Below are positions 1 to 11,064 of a DNA stretch of 64,000 bases, in pieces. Origin of the DNA: Pseudomonas sp. Marseille-Q3773 (lineage in GTDB: Bacteria; Pseudomonadota; Gammaproteobacteria; Pseudomonadales; Pseudomonadaceae); the NCBI RefSeq assembly GCF_916618955.1, contig NZ_OU745390.1:1178001-1242000 (forward strand), given 5' to 3'. The notes below the pieces were generated by a model. That model worked only from the letters and a program-made list of their open reading frames with translations. It had not been told where the DNA came from and did not search any database. Made by a program: the position numbers and the translations under genes. Each line of letters starts with the position of its first letter. Position 1 is the first letter of the stretch.

Positions 1-1
1 C

Positions 2-2041
<2,040 letters not shown>

Positions 2042-2051
2042 CGGTGGTGCA

Positions 2052-2079
2052 GCGCAGGGGCGCCTGGCGCCCCTTGCGC
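2052..2079 (+). terminator. GC-rich hairpin after katG
   Basis: An 8-bp perfect stem (GGGGCGCC/GGCGCCCC, one-base loop) is extended by a GCGC/GCGC pair with one bulge. It begins 11 bases after the katG stop. No T-run follows, so it may be an imperfect terminator or an mRNA 3'-end stabiliser. Confidence 0.4.
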
Positions 2080-2153
2080 GCAGCGCTGGACCATTGCGCC
2101 GTTCCTGTGCAAGCTGATGCATGACAGTGATTGCACAGAGAAGGTAATCGTCA

Positions 2154-3482
2154 GTGACCCCCGAAACCCTGTTGGCAGGTTTGCCAGGCTACGCCCTGGC
2201 GCCTGAGTCGATCCAGGTATTGGCCGATGCCAAGGCCTATCACGCTTGCCTGCTCGAGCAGATCCGCACCGCGACCCGACGCATCGTCATCGTCGCGCTA
2301 TACCTGCAGCAAGACGAGGCAGGCCAGGAGGTGCTGGATGCCTTGTACCAGGCCAAGGCTGCACGCCCAGGCCTGGATATCATCATCGTGGTCGACTGGT
2401 TCCGTGCCCGGCGCGGCTTGCTGGGGGCTGGTCGCCAGCCGGGTAACGCCGCCTGGTATCAGGCCCAGCGCCAGCAACACGGGCTGGATATCGTGATCCA
2501 TGGCGTGCCGGTGCAGACCCGCGAGCTGTTCGGTGTGCTGCACCTGAAGGGCAGCATCATCGACGACTGCGTGATCTACACCGGGGCCAGCCTGAACAAC
2601 GTCTACCTGCACCGCTTCGACCGCTACCGCCTGGACCGCTACCACCTGTTCCACTCGCCAGCCCTGGCCGACGCCATGGTCGACCTGGTCCGGCGCCTGT
2701 TGCATCACACCGCCACGCCGCGCCTGGACCTGCCGGCCCAGCCTTCCACCCGCAGCCTGCGCAGCGATATCCGGCGCTTGCGCGCGCGGCTGCGGCGCAT
2801 GGCTTATGCAGCACCGGCCAGTGTGCCGGGGCAAGGCCTGCGCGTGATCCCGCTACTGGGTGTGGGCCGTGGCAACCCGCTGAACCGGGCAGTGTGTGCC
2901 TTGCTGGCAGCGGCGCGTACCCAGGTCATCATCAGCACACCGTATTTCAACCCGCCACGGGTCTTGATGCGTGAACTCGATCACGCGCTGGAACGAGGCG
3001 TGCGGGTGGAACTGATCGTCGGCGACCGTACGGCCAACGACTTCTATATCGCGCCCGGAGAACCGTTCAGTGCCAGCGGCGCATTGCCCTATCTGTATGA
3101 GGACAACCTGCGTGCTTTTGCCCGGCGTCGCCACGCCGCGATTGCCAGCGGCCAGCTGCAGGTGCGGATCTGGAACGACCCCGGGCATACCTTCCATGCC
3201 AAGGGGGTGTGGGTCGACCAACGCTATTCGTTATTGACCGGCAATAACCTCAACCCCCGCGGCTTCAACCTGGACCTGGAGAACGGCCTGCTCATCGATG
3301 ACCCGCACGGCCAATGGCGGGAGCCTCGGGAGGCCGAGTTGGTCGCGCTGCGCCGGCATGCGCCGCAGATCGACCCGGCGCAAGCGCTGGGGAGCAAGGC
3401 CGAGCATCCGAAGGAAGTACGCACGCTCTTGCGTCGGCTACGCTTCAGCCGGTTGGAGCCGTTGATCAAACGGGTCCTTTGA
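2154..3482 (+). CDS. pssA: CDP-diacylglycerol-serine O-phosphatidyltransferase, PssA type
   Basis: Phospholipase D superfamily enzyme expected to make phosphatidylserine from CDP-diacylglycerol and serine, the first step to phosphatidylethanolamine; it acts in the cytoplasm on the inner membrane face. At 442 residues it matches the E. coli-type PssA length (about 450). Two HKD motifs are visible: HLKGSIID near residue 128 and HAKGVWVD near residue 350, the second followed by TGNNLNPR. No transmembrane segment is seen, which fits the peripheral proteobacterial form. The start is GTG at 2154, preceded by AAGG about 9 bases upstream. It stands alone between katG and a c-di-GMP gene. Another PLD-family lipid synthase is possible but less likely given length and motifs. 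Confidence 0.88.
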   Translation: MTPETLLAGLPGYALAPESIQVLADAKAYHACLLEQIRTATRRIVIVALYLQQDEAGQEVLDALYQAKAARPGLDIIIVVDWFRARRGLLGAGRQPGNAAWYQAQRQQHGLDIVIHGVPVQTRELFGVLHLKGSIIDDCVIYTGASLNNVYLHRFDRYRLDRYHLFHSPALADAMVDLVRRLLHHTATPRLDLPAQPSTRSLRSDIRRLRARLRRMAYAAPASVPGQGLRVIPLLGVGRGNPLNRAVCALLAAARTQVIISTPYFNPPRVLMRELDHALERGVRVELIVGDRTANDFYIAPGEPFSASGALPYLYEDNLRAFARRRHAAIASGQLQVRIWNDPGHTFHAKGVWVDQRYSLLTGNNLNPRGFNLDLENGLLIDDPHGQWREPREAELVALRRHAPQIDPAQALGSKAEHPKEVRTLLRRLRFSRLEPLIKRVL

Positions 3483-3599
3483 GATTTCGTTCGTGTCTGA
3501 TGAATTCCCGGGGTCTTGGGGTCCGGTCGTCGTCCGGATCGATCAGCAGCCAACTGCTGACAGTCAATGCTCTGGAACACGGTAAAAGGCGCCCACTGA

Positions 3600-6167
3600 A
3601 TGGATGCAACCTTCGGCAGTAATTCGTCGCGCAGTCAGGTGGTTCGGCAGTTGACGCTGGTCTTTTCCAGCCTGCTGTTGTTGATTTTGCTGCTGGGCCT
3701 GGTTTCCTTGTACCGCATCGCCGAGTCACTGGATGCGCGCGAACGAACCCAGAGCCGGTTTCACGCCGAGTCGGCACTGGCTCAATTGCAGAAGAACGAA
3801 CGCAACTACCTGGTCTCCTATGCCGTGTGGCAAGCCGCATACGATCACTTGGCTGGCCGCGTGGACCGGCACTGGGCCTACGACGAGGATAACCTGGGCG
3901 AGACGCTCTACAGCACGGACGGCTATGAAGGGGTGTTCGTCCTGGGTGACGATGGCACCCACTACGCGTTGCTGGAAGGGCAGCTCAGCGAACAACGCTT
4001 CGAACGCCACAGCGGCAGCCGCGCCCAGGTTCTGCAACGGGCCCGGCAGGCGACGACGCAGGAGCAACAGGCAGCCTCCGGCTACCTGGTGTTCGATGGC
4101 CAGCCGGCGCTGTTCACCGCAGCGGTCATCCGCCCGTCCTCGGCCGCGCAGCCGCTGCCGGCCTCTGGCGCAGTGCTGGTGTTCGTGCGGGTGCTCAGCC
4201 CGAAGGTGCTCGGTCAACTGGGGCGCTCTGCCGGGTTGGCCGGCTTTGCCGTGGTTGCCGCAAGCCAGGTGCAGGCAGATCAGGAGCGCTTGCCCCTGGA
4301 GGACAGTGGCTACGCCCTGACCTGGCATATCGAGCAGCCTGGGACGGAGCTGCTCAAGACGGTCCTGTTGCCCCTGGCCCTGGCGTTGCTGATCATCGCC
4401 CTGGTCATGCTGTTGTTCGCCCGCTATGCCATGCGTGCCACCGCCAGCATGGACCGTAGCCACCACGCGCTGGCGGCCTCGAAAGCCGCCCTGGAGTCCA
4501 GTGAAGCGCGCTTCAAGGCAGTGGCCGAGGCCGCATCGGACTGGATCTGGGAAACCGATGCGCAGCAGCGCCTGACTTATCTTTCACCGCGCTTTACCGA
4601 GCTGACCGGGCATACCTTGGAGCGCTGGCTGCAACGCCCCATCAGCGACCTGTTCGATTGTGATACCGGCCAGGTCGAGACCTGGCTGCACAGCCTCGCC
4701 GGCAGCGAATCGACCGGCAACCTGCGTTGCCAGTACCGGGATCATCAGGAGCAACGCCGGGAGTGCCGGATCGCTGCCAAGGCCATCATCGAACACAAGA
4801 CCTGCCGGGGTTTCCGCGGTACCTGCACGGACATCACCGACGAGGTGGCGGCCCATGCGCAGGTTCAGCACCTGTCGCTGCACGATGCGCTTACCGGCCT
4901 GCCCAACCGCAACAAGCTGTTCCGCTTCCTGGATGATGCCAGGGGCGGCGAGCAGGCGTTGCTGATGCTCGACCTGGACAATTTCAAGCCGATCAACGAC
5001 AGCCTCGGCCACCCGGCCGGGGATGCCGTGCTGATCGAAGTGGCCCGCCGGCTGGGCCAGGTGACCCGCGACACCGACCTGGTGGCACGCCTGGGCGGTG
5101 ACGAGTTCGTCATCGTGCTGGCCCGGCCGGGCAAACACGATGAAGTGGACCGCTTTTGCGCGCGGGTCATCGAAACCCTCAAGCGCCCGATCACCTTCGA
5201 GCAACACAAGGTCCAGGTCGGGGTCAGCCTCGGGGTGGTGTTGTCCGCAGAATATCCCGGCTCCGCCAGTGACCTGATCCGTTATGCCGATGTCGCCTTG
5301 TACAGCGCGAAGCAGGCCGGCAAGCATACCTGGCGCTACTTCTCGGCACAGTTGAACTCGGCATTGCTGGAAAAGCGCGAGCTGGAGCGTGAATTGCGCG
5401 AAGGCATCGCCCGTGGCGAGCTGCGCTTGCATTTCCAGCCGCGCTTCAAGGTGGATGGGGTAACGGTGGCCTCTGCCGAGGCGCTGGTGCGCTGGCAACA
5501 TCCACGGCTCGGCCTGCTGCGGCCGGACCACTTCATTGCCCTGGCCGAGGAGTCCGACCTGATCGTGCAACTGGGCAACTGGGTACTCCAGGAGGCATGC
5601 AGGCTGGCGCGTGGCTGGCCGCTGGAAATCCTGGTCTCGGTCAACATGTCGCCGGCACAGTTCAGCCGCAGCGACGTGGTGCGGGACGTGGCTGACGCAC
5701 TGCGGCACACCGGCCTGCCTGCCCACCGCCTGGAGCTGGAGATTACCGAGAACGTCATGCTCAATGACGTGGAAGGTGCCCTGCAGACCATGAATGCGTT
5801 GAAGGAGCTGGGGGTACGCCTGAACATCGATGACTTCGGTACCGGCTATTCCTCCCTGGGTTACCTGCGTACCTACCCGTTCGACAGCATCAAGATCGAC
5901 AAACGCTTCGTCCAGTCGTTGGGCACCAGCAGCAGTGACCGCAGCGTGGTGCAGGCTATCATCAACCTGGGTAACGCGATGGGCATGACGGTCACGGCCG
6001 AAGGCGTGGAGACTGCGGAGCAGTTGGCACTGCTCAATGATGACCAGTGCCATGAAGTGCAGGGCTACCTGCTGAGCAGGCCGGTGGAAAACCAGGTTTT
6101 ACTGGCGCTGCTGGGCGCGGGCGAGATCCAACCCCGGGAGACTTCCCAGAAGGTGGATCCATCTTGA
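3600..6167 (+). CDS. Membrane CHASE4-PAS-GGDEF-EAL c-di-GMP protein
   Basis: Probable bifunctional diguanylate cyclase/phosphodiesterase of 855 residues. An N-terminal membrane segment (about residues 17-40) is followed by a CHASE4-like periplasmic sensor with the YDHLAGR and AYDEDNLG stretches, a second membrane segment near 255-275, a PAS domain (about 300-415), a GGDEF domain and an EAL domain. The cyclase signature GGDEF is intact near residue 498, and an RxxD inhibitory site (RDTD) sits exactly five residues before it. The EAL half keeps SAEALVRW, ELEITENVM, DDFGTGYSSL and AEGVET, so both activities could be real. An AAAGG ribosome site precedes the ATG. It lies 86 bases upstream of a second GGDEF gene on the same strand. 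Confidence 0.93.
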   Translation: MDATFGSNSSRSQVVRQLTLVFSSLLLLILLLGLVSLYRIAESLDARERTQSRFHAESALAQLQKNERNYLVSYAVWQAAYDHLAGRVDRHWAYDEDNLGETLYSTDGYEGVFVLGDDGTHYALLEGQLSEQRFERHSGSRAQVLQRARQATTQEQQAASGYLVFDGQPALFTAAVIRPSSAAQPLPASGAVLVFVRVLSPKVLGQLGRSAGLAGFAVVAASQVQADQERLPLEDSGYALTWHIEQPGTELLKTVLLPLALALLIIALVMLLFARYAMRATASMDRSHHALAASKAALESSEARFKAVAEAASDWIWETDAQQRLTYLSPRFTELTGHTLERWLQRPISDLFDCDTGQVETWLHSLAGSESTGNLRCQYRDHQEQRRECRIAAKAIIEHKTCRGFRGTCTDITDEVAAHAQVQHLSLHDALTGLPNRNKLFRFLDDARGGEQALLMLDLDNFKPINDSLGHPAGDAVLIEVARRLGQVTRDTDLVARLGGDEFVIVLARPGKHDEVDRFCARVIETLKRPITFEQHKVQVGVSLGVVLSAEYPGSASDLIRYADVALYSAKQAGKHTWRYFSAQLNSALLEKRELERELREGIARGELRLHFQPRFKVDGVTVASAEALVRWQHPRLGLLRPDHFIALAEESDLIVQLGNWVLQEACRLARGWPLEILVSVNMSPAQFSRSDVVRDVADALRHTGLPAHRLELEITENVMLNDVEGALQTMNALKELGVRLNIDDFGTGYSSLGYLRTYPFDSIKIDKRFVQSLGTSSSDRSVVQAIINLGNAMGMTVTAEGVETAEQLALLNDDQCHEVQGYLLSRPVENQVLLALLGAGEIQPRETSQKVDPS

Positions 6168-6253
6168 CCACGCGTAAGTCGCCTCTCTGAAAATTCATCG
6201 CGAGCGCATACAATCGGGCCTTTTCCTCGTTAACCAGACAGGCCAATCCGTCC

Positions 6254-7417
6254 ATGGCGCTTGATCCACCCACGATGCTGACCATTTCGATCGCCTTGGC
6301 TGCTGCCGCCGCGTTGTACCTTGCGATCGAATGGCGCAGTGTCCGCGAGCCGTCGCTGCTGTTCTGGAGCGCAGGCTTTGCCACCATCTCGCTCGGTTCG
6401 ACCCTGGCCTTGCTGCGCGGTATCGGTCTGCTGCTGATCGGCATCTGGTTCGCCAACGGCTTGCTGGTGGTGGCGCACGGGCTGTTCCTGGTGGGCGTAT
6501 TGCGCTTCACCCAGGTGCGCCTGTCATGGCGCTGGCTGCTGGTAGTCCCGCTGTGGTTCGCCTTGCTGCTGTTGCCCGTCGGGCCGCAGTGGTCGAACGT
6601 GATGCTGATGGCCAACTCGTTGCTGGTGGCACTGCTGACGCTCAAGGCCAGCCTGTTGTTGCGCCCGCACGGCCGCTCGCTGAGCGTTGGCGCGGTGCAG
6701 TTGCGCTATGTATTGCTGGTGCATGGGCTGTTCTACCTGGGCAAGGCGGCCATCGCCATCATCCCAGGTACGCTGATTGACCTGGCCACCTTCGGCGGGC
6801 TGATCATCCAGGTTTCCCTGGTGGAGGGAACGATGGCGATCATGCTCATCGCCTTGTCCATGACCGGCACTGTGCGCTACCGGCGCGAGGAGCGGATCGC
6901 CCGGCTGGCAGCGCGCGACCCGTTGACCGCGCTGTATAACCGGCGGGCCCTGGAGGTGCGCGCAGGGCAGTTCTTCAAGGACGTGAGCCCGGCGCAGCCC
7001 GGGGCCTTGCTGCTGATCGACATCGATAATTTCAAACTGGTCAACGACCTGCACGGGCATGTGGCAGGCGACCGCTTGCTGGTCGCCCTGGGCGAGATGA
7101 TTCGCACGCTGTTGCCTGAGCGCTCGCTGGCAGCACGCTTGGGCGGCGATGAGTTCGTCATCCTGCTGTGGGGCACAAGCAGCGAACGGGTGCTGGAACT
7201 GGGCGGGTTGCTGCGTGAGCAGTTCCAGCAGTTTGCCAGCAACACGGCACCGACGCCGCAGCCTGTCACCTTGAGCATCGGTGCCAACCTGTTCGATCAG
7301 CCGCCGGCAAGCCTGGCGGCGCTGATCGAGCAGGGCGATGTGGCGTTGTACCAGTCCAAGCGCAGTGGACGGGACAGTATCCGTTTTGTCGAAAGGCCGA
7401 TGGCCGACCTCGGCTGA
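6254..7417 (+). CDS. Membrane diguanylate cyclase (GGDEF), no I-site
   Basis: Diguanylate cyclase of 387 residues that should make c-di-GMP at the inner membrane. The first 210 residues are strongly hydrophobic with about seven transmembrane stretches and no recognised sensor name. A GGDEF domain follows, with RDPLTALYNRR, IDIDNFKLVND and the intact motif LGGDEFVILL near residue 296. The four residues at the inhibitory-site position are PERS rather than RxxD, so product feedback through that site is not expected, in contrast to the upstream gene. The ATG is preceded only by a weak ribosome site. It may be co-transcribed with the upstream GGDEF-EAL gene. Confidence 0.9.
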   Translation: MALDPPTMLTISIALAAAAALYLAIEWRSVREPSLLFWSAGFATISLGSTLALLRGIGLLLIGIWFANGLLVVAHGLFLVGVLRFTQVRLSWRWLLVVPLWFALLLLPVGPQWSNVMLMANSLLVALLTLKASLLLRPHGRSLSVGAVQLRYVLLVHGLFYLGKAAIAIIPGTLIDLATFGGLIIQVSLVEGTMAIMLIALSMTGTVRYRREERIARLAARDPLTALYNRRALEVRAGQFFKDVSPAQPGALLLIDIDNFKLVNDLHGHVAGDRLLVALGEMIRTLLPERSLAARLGGDEFVILLWGTSSERVLELGGLLREQFQQFASNTAPTPQPVTLSIGANLFDQPPASLAALIEQGDVALYQSKRSGRDSIRFVERPMADLG

Positions 7418-7418
7418 G

Positions 7419-7436
7419 GGCCTTGAGCAAGGCCTT
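7419..7436. terminator. Hairpin between convergent GGDEF gene and ppnN
   Basis: GGCCTT and AAGGCC form a 6-bp stem around the loop GAGC, directly after the GGDEF stop and followed by TT. It lies between two convergent genes and could serve either strand weakly. Confidence 0.4.
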
Positions 7437-7473
7437 CTGCCGACGGCGGATCAACGGTCCGGAGTAGCCGGGA

Positions 7474-8847
7474 TCAGGTCACCACCTGGTAGCACGGGAC
7501 ATACGCCGCGCCGCCAGGCAGTTTCATCCGGTGCTGGTCGACGAACGCCTGCAGCAGCCGGCCCAATGGGTCCAGCACGGCGCTGTCGCCACGGATCTGG
7601 TACGGCCCGTGTTCCTCGATCAGGCGGATGCCCTTGTCCTTGACGTTGCCTGCGACAATCCCGGAGAACGCCCGGCGCAGGTTGGCGGCCAGTTCATGGG
7701 CGGGCAGATCGCGCCGCAGCTCCAGGTCGGCCATGGCCTGGTGGGTCGGGTCGAACGGGCGCTGGAAGCTTTCTTCGATTTTCAGCAGCCAGTTGAAATG
7801 GAACGCATCGTTGCGCTCACGGCGGAACTGTTTGACCTCCTTGAGCCCTTCGACCATGTGTCGGGCCACTTCCGCCGGGTCGTCGATGATGATCTGGTAC
7901 AGGCGATGCGCCGCTTCACCAAGCGTGGCGCCGACGAAGGCGTGCAATTGTTGCAGGTACGGCTCGGCGCTGCGCGGGCCGGTGAGCACCACCGGGAACG
8001 GCAGGCCCTGGTTGTCCGGGTGCATGAGGATGCCCAGCAGGTAGAGGAACTCCTCGGCCGTACCGGCACCGCCCGGGAAGATGATGATGCCGTGGCCGAC
8101 ACGGACGAAGGCTTCCAGGCGCTTCTCGATGTCCGGCAGGATCACCAGTTCGTTGACGATCGGGTTGGGTGCCTCGGCGGCAATGATCCCTGGCTCGGTA
8201 AGGCCCAGGTAGCGGCTGCCGTGCATGCGCTGCTTGGCGTGGGCAATGGTTGCGCCTTTCATCGGGCCCTTCATCACGCCCGGGCCGCAGCCGGTGCACA
8301 CGTCCAGTTTGCGCAGGCCCAGTTCGTGGCCGACCTTCTTGGTGTACTGGTATTCCTCGCTGCTGATCGAATGGCCGCCCCAGCACACCACCATCTTCGG
8401 CTCCACGCCCGGGCGCAGGGTGCGGGCGTTGCGCAGCAGGTGGAACACATAGTCGGTGATGCCCTGGGAGCTTTCCAGGTCGATGCGCTGGCTGGCCAGC
8501 TCGCTTTCGGTGTAGACGATGTCGCGCAGGGCGCTGAACAGCATTTCACGGGTACTGGCGATCATCTCGCCATCGACGAAGGCGTCTGCTGGGGCATTCA
8601 GCAACTCCAGGCGCACGCCACGGTCCTGTTGGTGGATACGTACCTCGAAGTCCTGGTAGGCCTCGAGGATGGTCTTGGCATTGTCGACATGGGCGCCGGT
8701 GTTGAGGATGGCCAGGGCGCACTGGCGGAACAGGGTGTAAAGGCTACCGGTACCGACTTCACTCAGTTGCTGCACTTCACGTTGTGACAGCGTCTCCAGG
8801 CTGCCTTTGGGGCTGACGGATGCATTGATGACATGGCGTTGGGGCAT
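7474..8847 (-). CDS. ppnN: Pyrimidine/purine nucleotide 5'-monophosphate nucleosidase PpnN
   Basis: LOG-family enzyme that hydrolyses nucleoside 5'-monophosphates to base and ribose 5-phosphate in the cytoplasm; the E. coli homologue (formerly YgdH, 454 residues) is controlled by (p)ppGpp. At 457 residues the length fits. The N-terminal PpnN-specific region is present (MPQRHVINASVSPKGSLE), and the LOG core shows CTGCGPGVMKGPMKG followed by PGGAGTAEEFLYLLG, the phosphoribosyl-binding motif. An AGGAAAG ribosome site precedes the ATG. It converges on the GGDEF gene. Confidence 0.94.
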   Translation of the reverse strand: MPQRHVINASVSPKGSLETLSQREVQQLSEVGTGSLYTLFRQCALAILNTGAHVDNAKTILEAYQDFEVRIHQQDRGVRLELLNAPADAFVDGEMIASTREMLFSALRDIVYTESELASQRIDLESSQGITDYVFHLLRNARTLRPGVEPKMVVCWGGHSISSEEYQYTKKVGHELGLRKLDVCTGCGPGVMKGPMKGATIAHAKQRMHGSRYLGLTEPGIIAAEAPNPIVNELVILPDIEKRLEAFVRVGHGIIIFPGGAGTAEEFLYLLGILMHPDNQGLPFPVVLTGPRSAEPYLQQLHAFVGATLGEAAHRLYQIIIDDPAEVARHMVEGLKEVKQFRRERNDAFHFNWLLKIEESFQRPFDPTHQAMADLELRRDLPAHELAANLRRAFSGIVAGNVKDKGIRLIEEHGPYQIRGDSAVLDPLGRLLQAFVDQHRMKLPGGAAYVPCYQVVT

Positions 8848-8979
8848 CTAAGTCTTTCCTGTGCGGGTAAAACATCCTTCTTTGACCACACCATACCGAG
8901 AAATTTGAGCGGCAACGAGGGGAATACCAAAAAAGCTTGGGACCCGGGTGGCGACTTCGCGGGCAAACCCGGTGTCAGC

Positions 8980-10041
8980 TCATCCCAGCAACTTCTGTAC
9001 GGCGAAGGTGATTGCCAGCCCACCCCCGATCAGCCACAGGTTCAGGATCGCCCCGGTGGCCAGCGCTCGCGGCCCGGCCTGGCGGATCTGGCTGAAGCGC
9101 GTTTCCATGCCCAGTGCAGTCATGGCCATGGTCAGGGCGAAGGTATCCAGGCTGTTGATGGCTTGTGTCACGCCACTTGGCAGCAACTGGGAGGAATTGA
9201 CCAGCACCAGTGCAAGGAAGCCGAAGGCGAACCAGGGCATGGTAATGCGCCCGTTGCCCTGGGCCTGGCCCGGCTGGCGTGTGCGGCTGATCCACAGCCC
9301 CGCCAGCAACAGCACCGGCACCAGCAGCATCACCCGGGTCATCTTGACGATCGTGGCGATATGCGTGGCATCGGCACTGACATTGCTGGCCGCGCCAACC
9401 ACCTGCGCCACCTCGTGAAGGGTGCCGCCGAGGAACAGGCCAGCGCCGAGGGTATCCAACTGCAGCCAGCCGGCGTTGATCGCCAGCGGGTAGAGGAACA
9501 TCGACAGGGTGCCGAACAGCACCACGCTACCGACCGCCATGGCACTCTTGTGCGGGGCGCTGCGCAGGGCTGATTCGAACGCCAGTACCGCAGCGGCGCC
9601 GCAGATGGCGCTGCCCGCAGCGGTCAGCAAGGCGCTGTCGCGGTCCAGCTTGAACACCTTCATGCCGCACCACAAGCCGATCAACAGGGTGCTGCCCACC
9701 ACCAGCACGGACACGATGAGCCCCGCCCAGCCGACTTCGGCGATTTCCTGCAGACTGACCCGCAGGCCGAAGAAGGCAACGGCAATGCGCAACAGGCCGC
9801 GCGCGGAGAAGTTGATGCCTGCAGCCCAGCTTGCGGATACCCCGTCGCGCAGCGCGTTGGCGTACAGCGCACCGGCGACGATACCGACAATCAGCGGGCT
9901 GATACCGAGGCTGGCGATGGCAGGCAGGGCGGCCAGCTGGGTGACCGCAAGCGCGAACAGCGCGACGAACAAAATGCCATTGAGCCGCCCGCGGGTGGAG
10001 AGGGTGGGTGCAATAACGGGGTTGGACGGTACCGTGGCCAT
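8980..10041 (-). CDS. YeiH/UPF0324 family inner-membrane protein
   Basis: Multi-spanning membrane protein of 353 residues from the YeiH family (PF03601), annotated elsewhere as a putative sulfate or sulfite exporter; the substrate is not shown by the sequence. About ten hydrophobic helices are visible, with conserved family stretches such as FGLRVSLQEI, LTAAGSAICGAAAVLA and LHEVAQVVGA. The start has a strong GGAGG ribosome site. It is divergent from a LysR gene, the same arrangement as E. coli yeiH/yeiE, and the intergenic region holds a 14-base palindrome. Confidence 0.85.
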   Translation of the reverse strand: MATVPSNPVIAPTLSTRGRLNGILFVALFALAVTQLAALPAIASLGISPLIVGIVAGALYANALRDGVSASWAAGINFSARGLLRIAVAFFGLRVSLQEIAEVGWAGLIVSVLVVGSTLLIGLWCGMKVFKLDRDSALLTAAGSAICGAAAVLAFESALRSAPHKSAMAVGSVVLFGTLSMFLYPLAINAGWLQLDTLGAGLFLGGTLHEVAQVVGAASNVSADATHIATIVKMTRVMLLVPVLLLAGLWISRTRQPGQAQGNGRITMPWFAFGFLALVLVNSSQLLPSGVTQAINSLDTFALTMAMTALGMETRFSQIRQAGPRALATGAILNLWLIGGGLAITFAVQKLLG

Positions 10042-10087
10042 GTGTGTCCTCCGGGTAGGTGTTTCGACATGGCTTACGTTAATCTGG

Positions 10088-10101
10088 TTATAAGCTTATA
10101 A
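10088..10101. promoter_or_regulatory. Palindromic operator candidate between YeiH and LysR genes
   Basis: TTATAAGCTTATAA is a perfect 14-base palindrome in the 111-base divergent intergenic region. A related CTTATAA lies just inside the LysR gene near 10169. Location and symmetry suit a LysR binding site controlling both genes. Confidence 0.5.
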
Positions 10102-10152
10102 AAAATCGTAATTTGGAATGGCAAATATCCGCAAAGCTGATATTTTCAATTC

Positions 10153-11064
10153 ATGACCCCGGAACAGCTTATAACATTTGCCACCGTTGCCGAGCATGGC
10201 AACATCAGCCATGCGGCCCTGGCCCTGCACCTGTCGCAACCGGCGGTGTCAGGCCAGCTCAAACTGCTGCAGGAGACTTTTGGCGAGCCCCTCTACCAAC
10301 GCGCCGGCCGCGGCGTGCGGCTGACAGCGGCCGGTGAACAATTGCTGGCCCATGCCGAGCGGCTGCGCGAAACCTTCCGCCAGGCCCAGGCGCTACGCGA
10401 GGCCATGTGCGGGCTGGAGCGTGGGACCCTGCGCATCGGCGCCAGTACCACGCCGGCCAGTTACCTGTTGCCCTACCTGATTGCCGATTTCCATGCCCGC
10501 TACCCGGAGGTGCAGGTCAGCACCTCCCATGGCAACACGGCGGAAATCGTCGCTGCGCTGGACAGCGTTGATATCGCCTTGATCGAAGGCCCCCCTGGGC
10601 AGGAGTTGCCATTGGGCACGGCAGTAACGGCGTGGCGGCAAGACGAGATCGTGGCCATCGTGCCGCGTGGACATCCGCTGGCCGGCAGCGACCAGCAGAC
10701 GCTGGCCGCGCTGGGGGCTTACCCGCTGGTGTTGCGCGAAAGCGGCTCGGGCGTGCGACAGATCGTCGAGCGGGCCTTTGCCCGCAGTGGCGTGGCAATG
10801 CGCGTGGCGCTGGAAATTGCCGGGGTGGAAGGGGTGAAGGAGGCGGTGCGGGCCGGGATGGGCATCGGTTTCGTGTCGGCGATGTCGATCCGCCACGAAG
10901 ACGGTGCGCTACGCCGGTTGCAGGTTGCGCCGCAAGCGCTGGTGCGGCGGTTTTCCATCCTGGTACCGCATGCAGCGACGCCGTCGCGGGCGGCGGCGCG
11001 CTTTCTCGAGTTGTGTGTAGGGCAGTCAGAGGAGCGTTGGCAACACGGGCCTCAGTTCACCTGA
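10153..11064 (+). CDS. LysR-family regulator, YeiE-like
   Basis: Transcription regulator of 303 residues with an N-terminal winged helix-turn-helix ([24 protein letters not shown] split by the recognition helix) and a periplasmic-binding-like effector domain from about residue 90. Divergence from a YeiH gene suggests it is the YeiE counterpart and regulates that gene. E. coli YeiE has been linked to sulfite response, but effector specificity cannot be read here. It runs convergent with pncB, the two coding ends overlapping by 13 bases (11052-11064). Confidence 0.87.
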   Translation: MTPEQLITFATVAEHGNISHAALALHLSQPAVSGQLKLLQETFGEPLYQRAGRGVRLTAAGEQLLAHAERLRETFRQAQALREAMCGLERGTLRIGASTTPASYLLPYLIADFHARYPEVQVSTSHGNTAEIVAALDSVDIALIEGPPGQELPLGTAVTAWRQDEIVAIVPRGHPLAGSDQQTLAALGAYPLVLRESGSGVRQIVERAFARSGVAMRVALEIAGVEGVKEAVRAGMGIGFVSAMSIRHEDGALRRLQVAPQALVRRFSILVPHAATPSRAAARFLELCVGQSEERWQHGPQFT

